This document shows positions 34,407 through 42,770 of a DNA stretch of 64,000 bases, piece by piece. The notes beneath the pieces are model-generated. The model saw only the letters and a program-made list of their open reading frames with translations, made no database searches and was not told the origin of the DNA. The position numbers and the translations under genes are program-made. The stretch is from Maribellus sp. CM-23 (GTDB lineage: Bacteria > Bacteroidota > Bacteroidia > Bacteroidales > Prolixibacteraceae): the NCBI RefSeq assembly GCF_021354595.1, contig NZ_JADWYJ010000001.1, forward strand, positions 225,446-289,445. Reading direction: 5' to 3'. Each line of letters opens with the position of its first letter. Within the stretch, counting starts at the first letter, position 1.

Positions 34407-37244
34407 ATGAAACAACTACCGGCCATCGTATTGATTAGCTTATTTGCTTTTTCGTGCGCACAATCCTCCTGGGAAAAAAGTAGTGAAGGCGTTGTAATTT
34501 ACCCCAAAAATGCGCAGCATCAATCGGCGAAGGCGCTGATGATTGTTCCGCTGGGTGACGAAATAATTCGGGTAAGTGCCAGCGCCACCAAGACTTTTAG
34601 CGATGCACCAAGCCTCTCCGTTTTACCCGGCCTCCCGTCTGTTGAGTATACCGTGGAAGAAAAAGAGGGCAAGGTTATCGTTGCCACATCAAAAACCAAA
34701 GTAGAAGTTTCGATGAAAACCGGCGCGATTGATTTCTACGACGCAGAAGGCAACCTCATTCTTGGAGGAAAAGAAGACGGCGGAACCAGGCTTAAAGCCA
34801 TGGAAGTGGACGGGGTGAGAGGCTACGAGTTGCAACAGGTGTTTGAATCTTCGGAAGATGAAGCGCTGTACGGGCTTGGCCAGCACCAGGCCGGAGAAAT
34901 GAACTACAAAAGCAAAAACGAGGAACTTTTTCAGTACAATACAAAAGTTTCCATCCCTTTTGTGGTTTCCACCAAAAACTACGGAATTCTTTGGGATAAT
35001 TACTCGCTTTCGCGTTTTGGCGACCCACGTCCTTACGGTCAAATCAGCCAGTTTAAACTTGTGGATGTCAAAGGCGAAGAAGGTGGTCTGACGGCTACCT
35101 ATATCGACAATACGGATAGCGTTCATGTTTTTCTGGAACGCAAAGAAGCTACCATCGATTACGAAAACCTGGAGACGATTGAGAATTTTCCGAAAGGGTT
35201 TAGTTTCGACCGGGCCAAAATTACCTGGGAAGGAAAACTTCAGCCAAAGGAAAGCGGCTTGTTTCATTTTCTCTTGTACTATGCGGGTTACACAAAGATA
35301 TGGATCGACGGACAACTGTTGGCAGACAAGTGGCGGACTGCCTGGAATCCTTCCGTAGCCAAGTTCCCAATTGACATGAATGCAGGTCAGGATTACGACA
35401 TCAAACTGGAATGGTACCCCGATGGCGGTGTTTCCTATATTGGATTGAAAGCCTTGTCTCCGGTACCGGCCGGTCAGCAAAACGATATTTCCTTTTACTC
35501 TGAAATGGGCGACCAGATCGACTACTACTTTATGAAAGGAAATTCGGTGGACGACGTAATCAGCCGCTACCGCACACTTACCGGGAAGGCCCAGGTGATG
35601 CCGAAATGGGCCATGGGATTCTGGCAAAGCCGCGAGCGTTACAAAACGCAGGAAGAACTGCTAAGCACGCTGGATGAATTCAGAAAACGTCGCATACCGA
35701 TCGACAACATTGTTCAGGACTGGTCGTACTGGCCGGTTGAAAAATGGGGAAGCCACGATTTTGACACAGCACGTTTCCCCGATGTAGAAGGAATGATCAA
35801 ACAAGTACACGATAAGCATGCACGTATTTTGATTTCGGTGTGGCCGAAATTTTACCTAGGAACAGAGCATTACAAAGAATTTGACAAATACGGCTGGATC
35901 TACCAACAAGCCATAAAAGACAGCATCTGCGACTGGATTTTTCCCGGTTATATCGGTTCGTTTTACGATGCTTACAGCGAAGATGCCCGCAAACTGTTCT
36001 GGAAGCAAATAGATGAAAAACTGTATTCAAAAGGAATCGATGCCTGGTGGCTCGATGCAACCGAACCCGATATTCTTTCGAATGCCAGTGTTGAATACCG
36101 AAAAAAACTGATGAACCCAACCGCCCTGGGACCATCAACCCAATATTTCAATGCCTACGCTTTAATGAATGCAAAAGGAATTTATGAAGGTCAGCGAGCG
36201 AAAAACCCTGTGGACCGCGTGTTCATCCTAACCCGTTCGGGATTTTCTGGCATGCAGCGCTACGGTACCACCACCTGGAGCGGTGATATTGGCACCACCT
36301 GGGAAGATATGAAAGCGCAAATCACTGCCGGAATCAACTTCTCTATGTCGGGCCTTCCCTACTGGACGATGGACATTGGCGGTTTTTGCGTACAAAAGAA
36401 ATTTGAACGTGCCAAAGAAGGAAGTGAAGACATGGAAGAATGGCGCGAACTAAATACCCGCTGGTACCAGTTTGGCGCATTTGTTCCGCTTTTCCGTGTG
36501 CACGGGCAATTCCCTTACCGCGAAATCTACAACATCGCCCCCGAGAAACACCCGGCTTACCAGTCGATGTTATACTACAACAAACTTCGCTATCGCCTGA
36601 TGCCATACATTTACAGCCTAACCGGCGCGGTTTATTTCGACGATTACACCATTATGCGTGGTTTGGCAATGGATTTCTCCGCCGACAAAAATGTGCTGAA
36701 CATCGGCGATCAGTTTATGTTTGGCCCCTCTATGATGGTTTGCCCGGTAACTGAATACGAGGCAAGACAGCGTGCAGTTTATTTTCCGGCACATACAGGC
36801 TGGTACGATCTTTATTCAGGCGAATACCTTGAAGGTGGACAGAAAGCGGAAGTAACCGCTCCCTACGAACGAATGCCCTTGTATATATGCGAAGGCTCCA
36901 TTGTTCCGGCAGGACCTGAAATTGAATACACCGACCAAAAGCCTGATGTCCCGATCGACATTTATGTTTATTCAGGAAAAGACGGTTCGTTCAATTTATA
37001 CGAAGACGAATCGACCAACTACAATTACGAAAAAGGAAAATACAGTGTGATAGGCTTTGAATATTCCGAAGCTGTGAAAACGTTGAAAATACTTGCCCGC
37101 CAAGGCGAGTTTGAAGGAATGATCAAAGACCGTGTGTTTCGGATTCATAAAATTTCGAAGCAGGATGCTGTTCCTTTCCTCTCAGAAAAAGGACTGGTAC
37201 AAACAATAAACTACAACGGAGAAGCTGTTGAAGTTAAATTATAA
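34407..37244 (+). CDS. GH31 alpha-xylosidase/alpha-glucosidase with inserted PA14 domain
   Basis: 945 residues, lipoprotein (FAFSCAQS, Cys about 17). The N-terminal beta domain ends in LYGLGQHQAG and is followed by a PA14-like insertion (about 265-355; FSFDRAKITWEGKLQPKESG, YAGYTKIWIDGQLLADKWR). The catalytic barrel has WWLDATEPD with nucleophile Asp550 and WSGDIGTTWE with acid/base Asp627. A PA14 insert at this place is known from alpha-xylosidases acting on xyloglucan, so alpha-xylosidase is the first guess; alpha-glucosidase is possible. It ends at a clear terminator and is convergent with GH125. Confidence 0.87.
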   Translation: MKQLPAIVLISLFAFSCAQSSWEKSSEGVVIYPKNAQHQSAKALMIVPLGDEIIRVSASATKTFSDAPSLSVLPGLPSVEYTVEEKEGKVIVATSKTKVEVSMKTGAIDFYDAEGNLILGGKEDGGTRLKAMEVDGVRGYELQQVFESSEDEALYGLGQHQAGEMNYKSKNEELFQYNTKVSIPFVVSTKNYGILWDNYSLSRFGDPRPYGQISQFKLVDVKGEEGGLTATYIDNTDSVHVFLERKEATIDYENLETIENFPKGFSFDRAKITWEGKLQPKESGLFHFLLYYAGYTKIWIDGQLLADKWRTAWNPSVAKFPIDMNAGQDYDIKLEWYPDGGVSYIGLKALSPVPAGQQNDISFYSEMGDQIDYYFMKGNSVDDVISRYRTLTGKAQVMPKWAMGFWQSRERYKTQEELLSTLDEFRKRRIPIDNIVQDWSYWPVEKWGSHDFDTARFPDVEGMIKQVHDKHARILISVWPKFYLGTEHYKEFDKYGWIYQQAIKDSICDWIFPGYIGSFYDAYSEDARKLFWKQIDEKLYSKGIDAWWLDATEPDILSNASVEYRKKLMNPTALGPSTQYFNAYALMNAKGIYEGQRAKNPVDRVFILTRSGFSGMQRYGTTTWSGDIGTTWEDMKAQITAGINFSMSGLPYWTMDIGGFCVQKKFERAKEGSEDMEEWRELNTRWYQFGAFVPLFRVHGQFPYREIYNIAPEKHPAYQSMLYYNKLRYRLMPYIYSLTGAVYFDDYTIMRGLAMDFSADKNVLNIGDQFMFGPSMMVCPVTEYEARQRAVYFPAHTGWYDLYSGEYLEGGQKAEVTAPYERMPLYICEGSIVPAGPEIEYTDQKPDVPIDIYVYSGKDGSFNLYEDESTNYNYEKGKYSVIGFEYSEAVKTLKILARQGEFEGMIKDRVFRIHKISKQDAVPFLSEKGLVQTINYNGEAVEVKL

Positions 37245-37270
37245 TTCAAGACGTGGCTTATTTAAAAATA

Positions 37271-37310
37271 AACCCGGGAAAGCATTGCCAACCCGGGTTC
37301 TTTATTTTAA
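37271..37310 (+). terminator. Rho-independent terminator of the GH31 gene
   Basis: A perfect stem aacccggg (37271-37278) / cccgggtt (37292-37299) with a 13-base loop, followed by ctttatttta. It lies 27 bases after the GH31 stop. Confidence 0.88.
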
Positions 37311-37432
37311 TGAGACTCCTCGCAGCAAGGTGCGGGGAATATAACCCATGAGATCCCTCGTCTATCGCTCGGGATCAGTTCGGCTAAATGATTTTGAAAA
37401 ACAAAATCATAGTCTCACTGATTCAACTGAAT
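37311..37432. repeat. REP-like intergenic element with hairpins between convergent genes
   Basis: Contains gagactcctcgcagcaagg and gagatccctcgtctatcgct followed by cgggatcag, a style of palindromic repeat scattered through many Bacteroidota genomes. gatccc and gggatc form a stem, and atgattttg-aaaaa-caaaatcat at about 37388-37410 is a perfect nine-base hairpin. gagac near the left end pairs with gtctc near the right end. No gene is present. Confidence 0.55.
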
Positions 37433-37436
37433 GTTT

Positions 37437-38879
37437 TTATGACAGATTGTTGAGCAAATCTGTTTTTCCTTCGTTCACCAGTTTTAGAATTAACTCGCCA
37501 AACAAGGTGTTTGCCCACGCAAACCACGAACGGGTGAAATTCGCCGGATCGTCTTTGTGAAAAGTTTCGTGCATAAAACCGGTATCTGCATCGGTGTTGC
37601 GAAGCGTTTTTACACACCAGCTGATTTCTTTGTCATCGGTGCTGGTCATGGCTTTCATAATAATACTCATCGGCCAAACCATGTCGTAACCAACATGCGG
37701 TCCGCCAATTCCCTCAGCAGCTTTTCCCTGGAAGAAATACGGGTTGTCGTTACTCCAAACCAGGTTACGCGTATTCTGGTAAACCCGGTCGTTCAGGTCG
37801 ATCAGCCCCAGGTATGGAAGTGCCAACAAGCTGGGCACATTGGCATCGTCCATAAAAACATGGTTACCAAAACCGTCTACTTCAAAGGCATACACTTTTC
37901 CGTGACGCGGATGTTCCACAATGCCATATTTTTCAATGGCTTTTTCCACTTCATCGGCAAGGTTTTTACATTCTTTTACGAAAGCTTTGTCTCCGGTAAC
38001 CTGGGTGCTGATTTCAGCCAGCTGACGAAGCGAAACTACCGCAAACAAATTCGATGGAATCAGAAAGCCATAGGTAGTCGCATCATCCGAAGGGCGGAAC
38101 GTTGAGTTGATCAGCCCTACCGGTTTTAACGGACGTCCGTAACCACCGTTTGAAACCGTATCCAACTGACGATCGGTGGTGCGCATAAACACATAGGGTC
38201 CATGATCCTCTTTGCGCTGTTGCTCCTTAAATGTTTTTACAATCAATTGGGCTGCTTTTTGCCAGTCGGCGTCAAAAACAGACGTATCGCCTGTGGTCTT
38301 CCAGTAATTATAAGCCAAACGAACGGCATACGCCAGCGAATCGATTTCCCATTTACGTTCGTGCAAACCCGGTTTCATGTCAGTATGATCACTCATCCAG
38401 TGCACTTCTTCTTCCTTGGTTTTATTGAAAGCATTGGCATACGGATCGAGCAGAATGCATTGCGTTTGACGATGCACCACGCCTGCCAGTAATTTTTTCA
38501 ATTCTTTATCTTCACCCGCCAACGGCATGTAAGGCCAAACCTGGGCTGTAGAATCGCGCAACCACATGGCATGTATATCGCCCGTAATCACAAAAGTATC
38601 CGGTTTCCCGTTCAATGTTCCAAACTCAACCGTAGTATCCAAGGTGTTCGGGAAACAGTTTTCAAACATCCAAGCCAGTTTCGGATCCTTGATTTTCGCT
38701 TTTACCGAAGCGATGGTTTTCTCCACTGCCTCTGAAGTAAAATGTCTTTTCCCCGGAGCCGGACGGTTGCTTACATATTTCTGCTCAACCGGTAGCGCCC
38801 ATAAATGATTCGTCCCCATAAGCGATGCACCAGCAACGGCAATGGTTCCCTTTTTCAAAAAATCTCTTCTGTTAGTCAT
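37437..38879 (-). CDS. GH125 exo-alpha-1,6-mannosidase
   Basis: 480 residues with a Tat signal (TNRRDFLKKGTIAVAGASLMG). Family GH125 (old DUF1237) features: TGDIHAMWLRDSTAQVWPY, VHWMSDHTDMKPGLHERKWEIDSL, INSTFRPSDDATTYGF and KAAEGIGGPHVGYDMVWPM, where Glu389 is the candidate catalytic base. Known members are inverting enzymes that remove alpha-1,6-linked mannose, the backbone linkage of yeast mannan and the core arm of N-glycans. It is the last gene of the SusC-SusD-GH92-GH125 run, 20 bases after GH92. Pairing of GH92 and GH125 is the usual signature of alpha-mannan use. Confidence 0.93.
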   Translation of the reverse strand: MTNRRDFLKKGTIAVAGASLMGTNHLWALPVEQKYVSNRPAPGKRHFTSEAVEKTIASVKAKIKDPKLAWMFENCFPNTLDTTVEFGTLNGKPDTFVITGDIHAMWLRDSTAQVWPYMPLAGEDKELKKLLAGVVHRQTQCILLDPYANAFNKTKEEEVHWMSDHTDMKPGLHERKWEIDSLAYAVRLAYNYWKTTGDTSVFDADWQKAAQLIVKTFKEQQRKEDHGPYVFMRTTDRQLDTVSNGGYGRPLKPVGLINSTFRPSDDATTYGFLIPSNLFAVVSLRQLAEISTQVTGDKAFVKECKNLADEVEKAIEKYGIVEHPRHGKVYAFEVDGFGNHVFMDDANVPSLLALPYLGLIDLNDRVYQNTRNLVWSNDNPYFFQGKAAEGIGGPHVGYDMVWPMSIIMKAMTSTDDKEISWCVKTLRNTDADTGFMHETFHKDDPANFTRSWFAWANTLFGELILKLVNEGKTDLLNNLS

Positions 38880-38899
38880 TTGTAGGTATTTTTTTATTT

Positions 38900-41047
38900 C
38901 TATTCTGTTTTAATAAGGATAGTTCCACCTCCCACAAGTTGTTCATGAGAGATGAAATACCCGCTGATTCTTGAATTTTCAAAAGTAATATCCTGAATTT
39001 TATTCCCTGAATTTTCCTTTCGGATGACCGTGTTCTTTGCTTCTTCCAACGCCAGTTCCACTTTATCGAAAAGCGGGACTGATACGATGTATTCGGCGTC
39101 GGCCGGCGAATACGGATAAAAGCCCATGGCCGCAAACACGTACCACGACGACATTTCACCTGCATCGTCCATTCCGCAAAGCGCCAGATCATGTTCTCCC
39201 ATTCCGTAGAAACGGTTCAAGATGCTGTCGAGAACAACCTGAGACTTTTCCTGTTTGCCAATAAATGTGTACAAATACGGAAAGCTGTGATCCGGTTGAT
39301 TGCCGTGGCAATACTGTCCGATAAACGAGGATACATTGCGCGCGATGTAATTCCCTTTCCACGGAATTGAAAACAGCGAATCGAGCTTGTTTTCGAAAGC
39401 AGCTTCACTGGAATAAAGACTTATCAGCCCCTTGGTATCGTGTGGCGCAAAAAAGGAAGACTGCCACGCATTGGCTTCCCGGTACATGTATTCGTAATAC
39501 GGATATTCAGGATTGAAATTGTTCACCCAATCTCCGTTCTCCAGGCGCCCGCGCATTAATCCGCTGGAAGGATCGAACAGGTTTTTATAATTCCGGCTCC
39601 GCTTCATCAGCATTTCATAATCCCCGTTTTTTCCCAGTGCGTTGGCAAGAAGAGCGAGAGAGTAATCGTCGTAGGCATATTCGAGGGTTTTGGTTACACC
39701 CGCCTTTGCCTTGGTTTCCACATGCGGATGCTCAACTACGGGTGTTGAGATGTATCCTTTCGCAATGTATTCCGAAATGTAAGGCCGCGTGCCTCCTTCT
39801 TTGGTTGCATTGTTAAGCAATAACTCGTAAGCTTTATCAATATCGTATCCTTTTATTCCGCGCAGATAGCAGCCGGCAATAAAAGGCGCGGCATGGTCAC
39901 CGTGAAAAAAGGTCGGCATAAACCCCGAATTTTCGCCTTTATCGATCAGCGACTGAATAACATCGCTAGTAACATCGGGCGCCAGCATACCCAGTAAAAC
40001 CAGTTTATTGCGGTAGGTATCCCAGAGTGATGGGTTTGTGTAATAACGGAAACTTTTGTTTACCACCTTTCCGGCAGTATCGGTAAAATCACCATTTACA
40101 TCACTGCGAAGGGCCGGCCACAAAAACGAACGGTAGAGCGAAGAGTAGAACAGTTCCTTTTCGCGCTCGCTGCCACCTGTTACCTTTATTTTTGAAAGCA
40201 GATTTTCCCAGGTTTGGGAGGCCTCTTCTTTTACCTGGCTAAAACTTTTACCCGAAAGTTCGGCCTCCAGGTTTTGCCGGGCATTTTCGGCACTGACAAA
40301 CGAAAGTGCCAGTTTAATTTCTACCGGGTTTTCTGAATCGCTGTTATCAAAAGAAACAACGGCGACTTTTCGAGATCCGTCGCCGGTTGTTTCAAGGTTT
40401 ACTATGGTCCGGTTGGTTTCGGCATAGAAAAATATCTTATCCCCTGTTTTCTGAAAACCTTTAAAAACATGGTCTCCATCTTGTTCAATGTGCCAGTCCT
40501 GCACCCGTTCGTTCGATTGGGCAAGGTTCACAATCAGTTTTTGCGGTTTGCCTTTGGGGTAATGGTAAGAATGAAAACCACAGCGAAGTGTTGTGGTCAG
40601 TTCTGCATTAATTCCGTAGCGCTTCAGGTATACCTGGTAGTAACCTGGTTCGGCTGACTCATTTTTATGACTAAAAGCAGAAGCAAAATCATCGCTGGTG
40701 AAGTTTTCGGTTACCGGGAAAAGCGGAATGTGACACAAATTCCAATGTCCTTTGTTGGTGTGCGTGAAAGCGTAAATTACCGTATCCTCGTATTCATAGC
40801 CGGCACCGCTGTGCCACTCGGTAACCGGACTCAATTGTACCATGGCGTTGGGCAACGAAGCTCCCGGGTAAGTAAGCCCGGCCCAAACCCGCCAGTCTTT
40901 GGGCGGATTGTAACCACAATCGATGCTGTCTTGCAGTGGAGCCGTTCCCAGAAAAGGGTTTACGTATTGGGTAAATTTCTTGTTCGAATGCGTACAAGCT
41001 GCCAAAACAGAAAAAAGTACAATCAGTATACAAACGGTTTTCCTCAT
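38900..41047 (-). CDS. GH92 alpha-mannosidase lipoprotein of the Sus locus
   Basis: 715 residues, lipoprotein (SVLAACTHS, Cys about 18). GH92 motifs: YVNPFLGTAPLQDSIDCGYN, GLTYPGASLPNAMVQLSPV, YAFTHTNKGHWN, then YREANAWQS (Glu524, candidate acid), HGNQPDHSFPYLY and CGMDDAGEMSSWYVF (Asp627/Asp628). It differs from the 3368 gene by the acidic motif (GMDD versus GNED) and by the missing His in the FSHTHWSG segment, so the two probably prefer different linkages. It sits downstream of SusD with a strong hairpin in between, and directly upstream of GH125. Confidence 0.93.
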   Translation of the reverse strand: MRKTVCILIVLFSVLAACTHSNKKFTQYVNPFLGTAPLQDSIDCGYNPPKDWRVWAGLTYPGASLPNAMVQLSPVTEWHSGAGYEYEDTVIYAFTHTNKGHWNLCHIPLFPVTENFTSDDFASAFSHKNESAEPGYYQVYLKRYGINAELTTTLRCGFHSYHYPKGKPQKLIVNLAQSNERVQDWHIEQDGDHVFKGFQKTGDKIFFYAETNRTIVNLETTGDGSRKVAVVSFDNSDSENPVEIKLALSFVSAENARQNLEAELSGKSFSQVKEEASQTWENLLSKIKVTGGSEREKELFYSSLYRSFLWPALRSDVNGDFTDTAGKVVNKSFRYYTNPSLWDTYRNKLVLLGMLAPDVTSDVIQSLIDKGENSGFMPTFFHGDHAAPFIAGCYLRGIKGYDIDKAYELLLNNATKEGGTRPYISEYIAKGYISTPVVEHPHVETKAKAGVTKTLEYAYDDYSLALLANALGKNGDYEMLMKRSRNYKNLFDPSSGLMRGRLENGDWVNNFNPEYPYYEYMYREANAWQSSFFAPHDTKGLISLYSSEAAFENKLDSLFSIPWKGNYIARNVSSFIGQYCHGNQPDHSFPYLYTFIGKQEKSQVVLDSILNRFYGMGEHDLALCGMDDAGEMSSWYVFAAMGFYPYSPADAEYIVSVPLFDKVELALEEAKNTVIRKENSGNKIQDITFENSRISGYFISHEQLVGGGTILIKTE

Positions 41048-41111
41048 TTCATAAAAAACTGTCTCAAAAATTGATTTATGCTGTGCTTGGCAAGTTAAGC
41101 AATATATAATT

Positions 41112-41143
41112 AACAGCCGGCAGAAAAGCTCCCGCCGGCTGTT
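41112..41143 (-). promoter_or_regulatory. Hairpin between SusD and GH92 genes
   Basis: A perfect ten-base stem aacagccggc (41112-41121) / gccggctgtt (41134-41143) with a 12-base loop, in the 134-base gap after the SusD stop. There is no strong T run on the minus strand (aattatata follows), so it is more likely a partial terminator or an RNA-stabilising 3' end. Either would raise the susCD message above that of the downstream enzymes. Confidence 0.65.
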
Positions 41144-41181
41144 GAAAAAGCACTTTATATCAGCATGTTCTGATGCTGTTT

Positions 41182-42747
41182 TTATTTGCTGGCATAACCT
41201 TCGTTCTGAACCAGGTTCGGGTTACGTTGCAATTCGCTCAATGAAATCGGGAAAGCCAGGTCGGTTTGTTTGAATGTGGCTCCCGTTGCATTTTGGGCAC
41301 CAATCAGGTCAACATATGTAACCTTTCCTTTCTCTGTGTCAGAGATAACCGGGAATTTCATTGTTCTTACACAGTCGTCCCACAATTTAAATTCCAGCGG
41401 GAATTCGCGGATTCTTTCTGTCCAGCAAGCTTCGATAAAATCTTCTTTTGACAAAGCCAGCAAACCGGCTTTGATCTCCGCTTCTGTTTCTCCCTCAGTA
41501 GCAGCACGCACCTGAACTTTAGCCAGATAAGTAGCTGCTTCATCGGTTACTCCTTCTGTCTGTGCAATTGATTCAGCATAATCCAGGTAAGCTTCTGCCA
41601 AACGGTAAAAATTCCAGTCTTTTGTACTAATACCGGTCGACAACAAAGCCGTTTCATCAAAATAATACCAGCACCCTGCCTGTCCTTCCGGAGCTGTCCA
41701 GGTTTTACCGTTGTTCGGATTGGTATAGGTCCAATGGAAAAACTGGTTGGGTTGAATACGAAGATCGTTTTGTTCATATACATTCAAAAACCGATCGCTT
41801 GGACCGTACACTCTTTCAAAAATAGAATAGGTACCAAATACCGCTGTTGCAGAAGAAGAGAACGCATAAGTTGGCCACCAGCTGCCATTGGAAATGCCTG
41901 CATCGTATTCCTGCGCATAGATAACCTCATTTAGGTCGTCGGTTGAACGCAGTTGATTGAAAGCACTGCTACCTTCCAGGTCGGTATTCGCCGTAAGCGC
42001 ATGAGGCGACTCAACTACAATTTTTGCATAGATTTTTGCATTGGCATAATCTCCCTGGTAGAAGTAAACATCAGCCAGCGCCATGGCAGCAACGTATTTT
42101 GAAACACGGCGCCCGTTGTCGAAAAATGTTTTTTCGGGCAAAGTATCTACTGCATCTTTCAAATCTTCCTCGATTTGCGCGAAAACAGCCGAAGCAGCCG
42201 TTCTTTCCGGATAAAGATTTTCCAGCGTTGAAGGCTCGAGCAACAAAGGCACATCACCAAATGTTTTTACCAGGTAAAAATAGTTGAAGGCCCTGAAGAA
42301 TTTGGCTTCAGCCGATAGTTTGCTTGCATTGTTGGGATCCATCTGAATGTTGGGAATGCTCACAATTGCATTGTTGGCAACATTAATGGCAGCGTAACAG
42401 TTATCCCAGATATCATCCGATGTATTGGAAATTTCATTGGTATGCTCCTGGCGGGTTAACAAGCGCGAATACTTGCAAACTACTTCCTGACCTTCGTAAC
42501 TATTGCTAAAATAGCCTGTCAACATTCCCGGAATCGAAGCCTTCGGCCCAATGTACGCACTGGCTGCTTGTGAAATACGCCTTGTGGCTCCGATGCGGTA
42601 TAAATAGTTCACATTTTCCAAAGCCTGCGTTTCCGTTTTATAATAATTGTCACCAGTTATGGATGATTTTGGATTTTCATCCAAAAAGTCGGTACACGAT
42701 GTCAGGTAAACAAGGCTCAGTGATAAGAATACTATTATTTTTCTCAT
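41182..42747 (-). CDS. susD: SusD-like outer-membrane glycan-binding lipoprotein
   Basis: 521 residues from the ATG at 42747, where a lipoprotein signal starts (RKIIVFLSLSLVYLTSC). Earlier in-frame ATGs only add a non-signal extension overlapping the SusC end. Features: CTDFLDENPKSSITGDNYY after the lipid cysteine, the SusD-family helical tetratricopeptide scaffold (AEAKFFRAFNYFYLVKTFGDVPL), and the C-terminal RIREFPLEFKLWDDCVRTM and NPNLVQNEGY. It binds oligosaccharide at the cell surface and acts as the lid of the SusC channel. It starts 23 bases after SusC ends. Confidence 0.95.
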   Translation of the reverse strand: MRKIIVFLSLSLVYLTSCTDFLDENPKSSITGDNYYKTETQALENVNYLYRIGATRRISQAASAYIGPKASIPGMLTGYFSNSYEGQEVVCKYSRLLTRQEHTNEISNTSDDIWDNCYAAINVANNAIVSIPNIQMDPNNASKLSAEAKFFRAFNYFYLVKTFGDVPLLLEPSTLENLYPERTAASAVFAQIEEDLKDAVDTLPEKTFFDNGRRVSKYVAAMALADVYFYQGDYANAKIYAKIVVESPHALTANTDLEGSSAFNQLRSTDDLNEVIYAQEYDAGISNGSWWPTYAFSSSATAVFGTYSIFERVYGPSDRFLNVYEQNDLRIQPNQFFHWTYTNPNNGKTWTAPEGQAGCWYYFDETALLSTGISTKDWNFYRLAEAYLDYAESIAQTEGVTDEAATYLAKVQVRAATEGETEAEIKAGLLALSKEDFIEACWTERIREFPLEFKLWDDCVRTMKFPVISDTEKGKVTYVDLIGAQNATGATFKQTDLAFPISLSELQRNPNLVQNEGYASK

Positions 42748-42770
42748 AGTAGTTATCGTTTTAAAATTCA

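Noticed and set aside
34689..35627. 312-codon minus-strand frame inside the GH31 gene
   Set aside because: Fully antisense to a gene with intact catalytic motifs; no family features.
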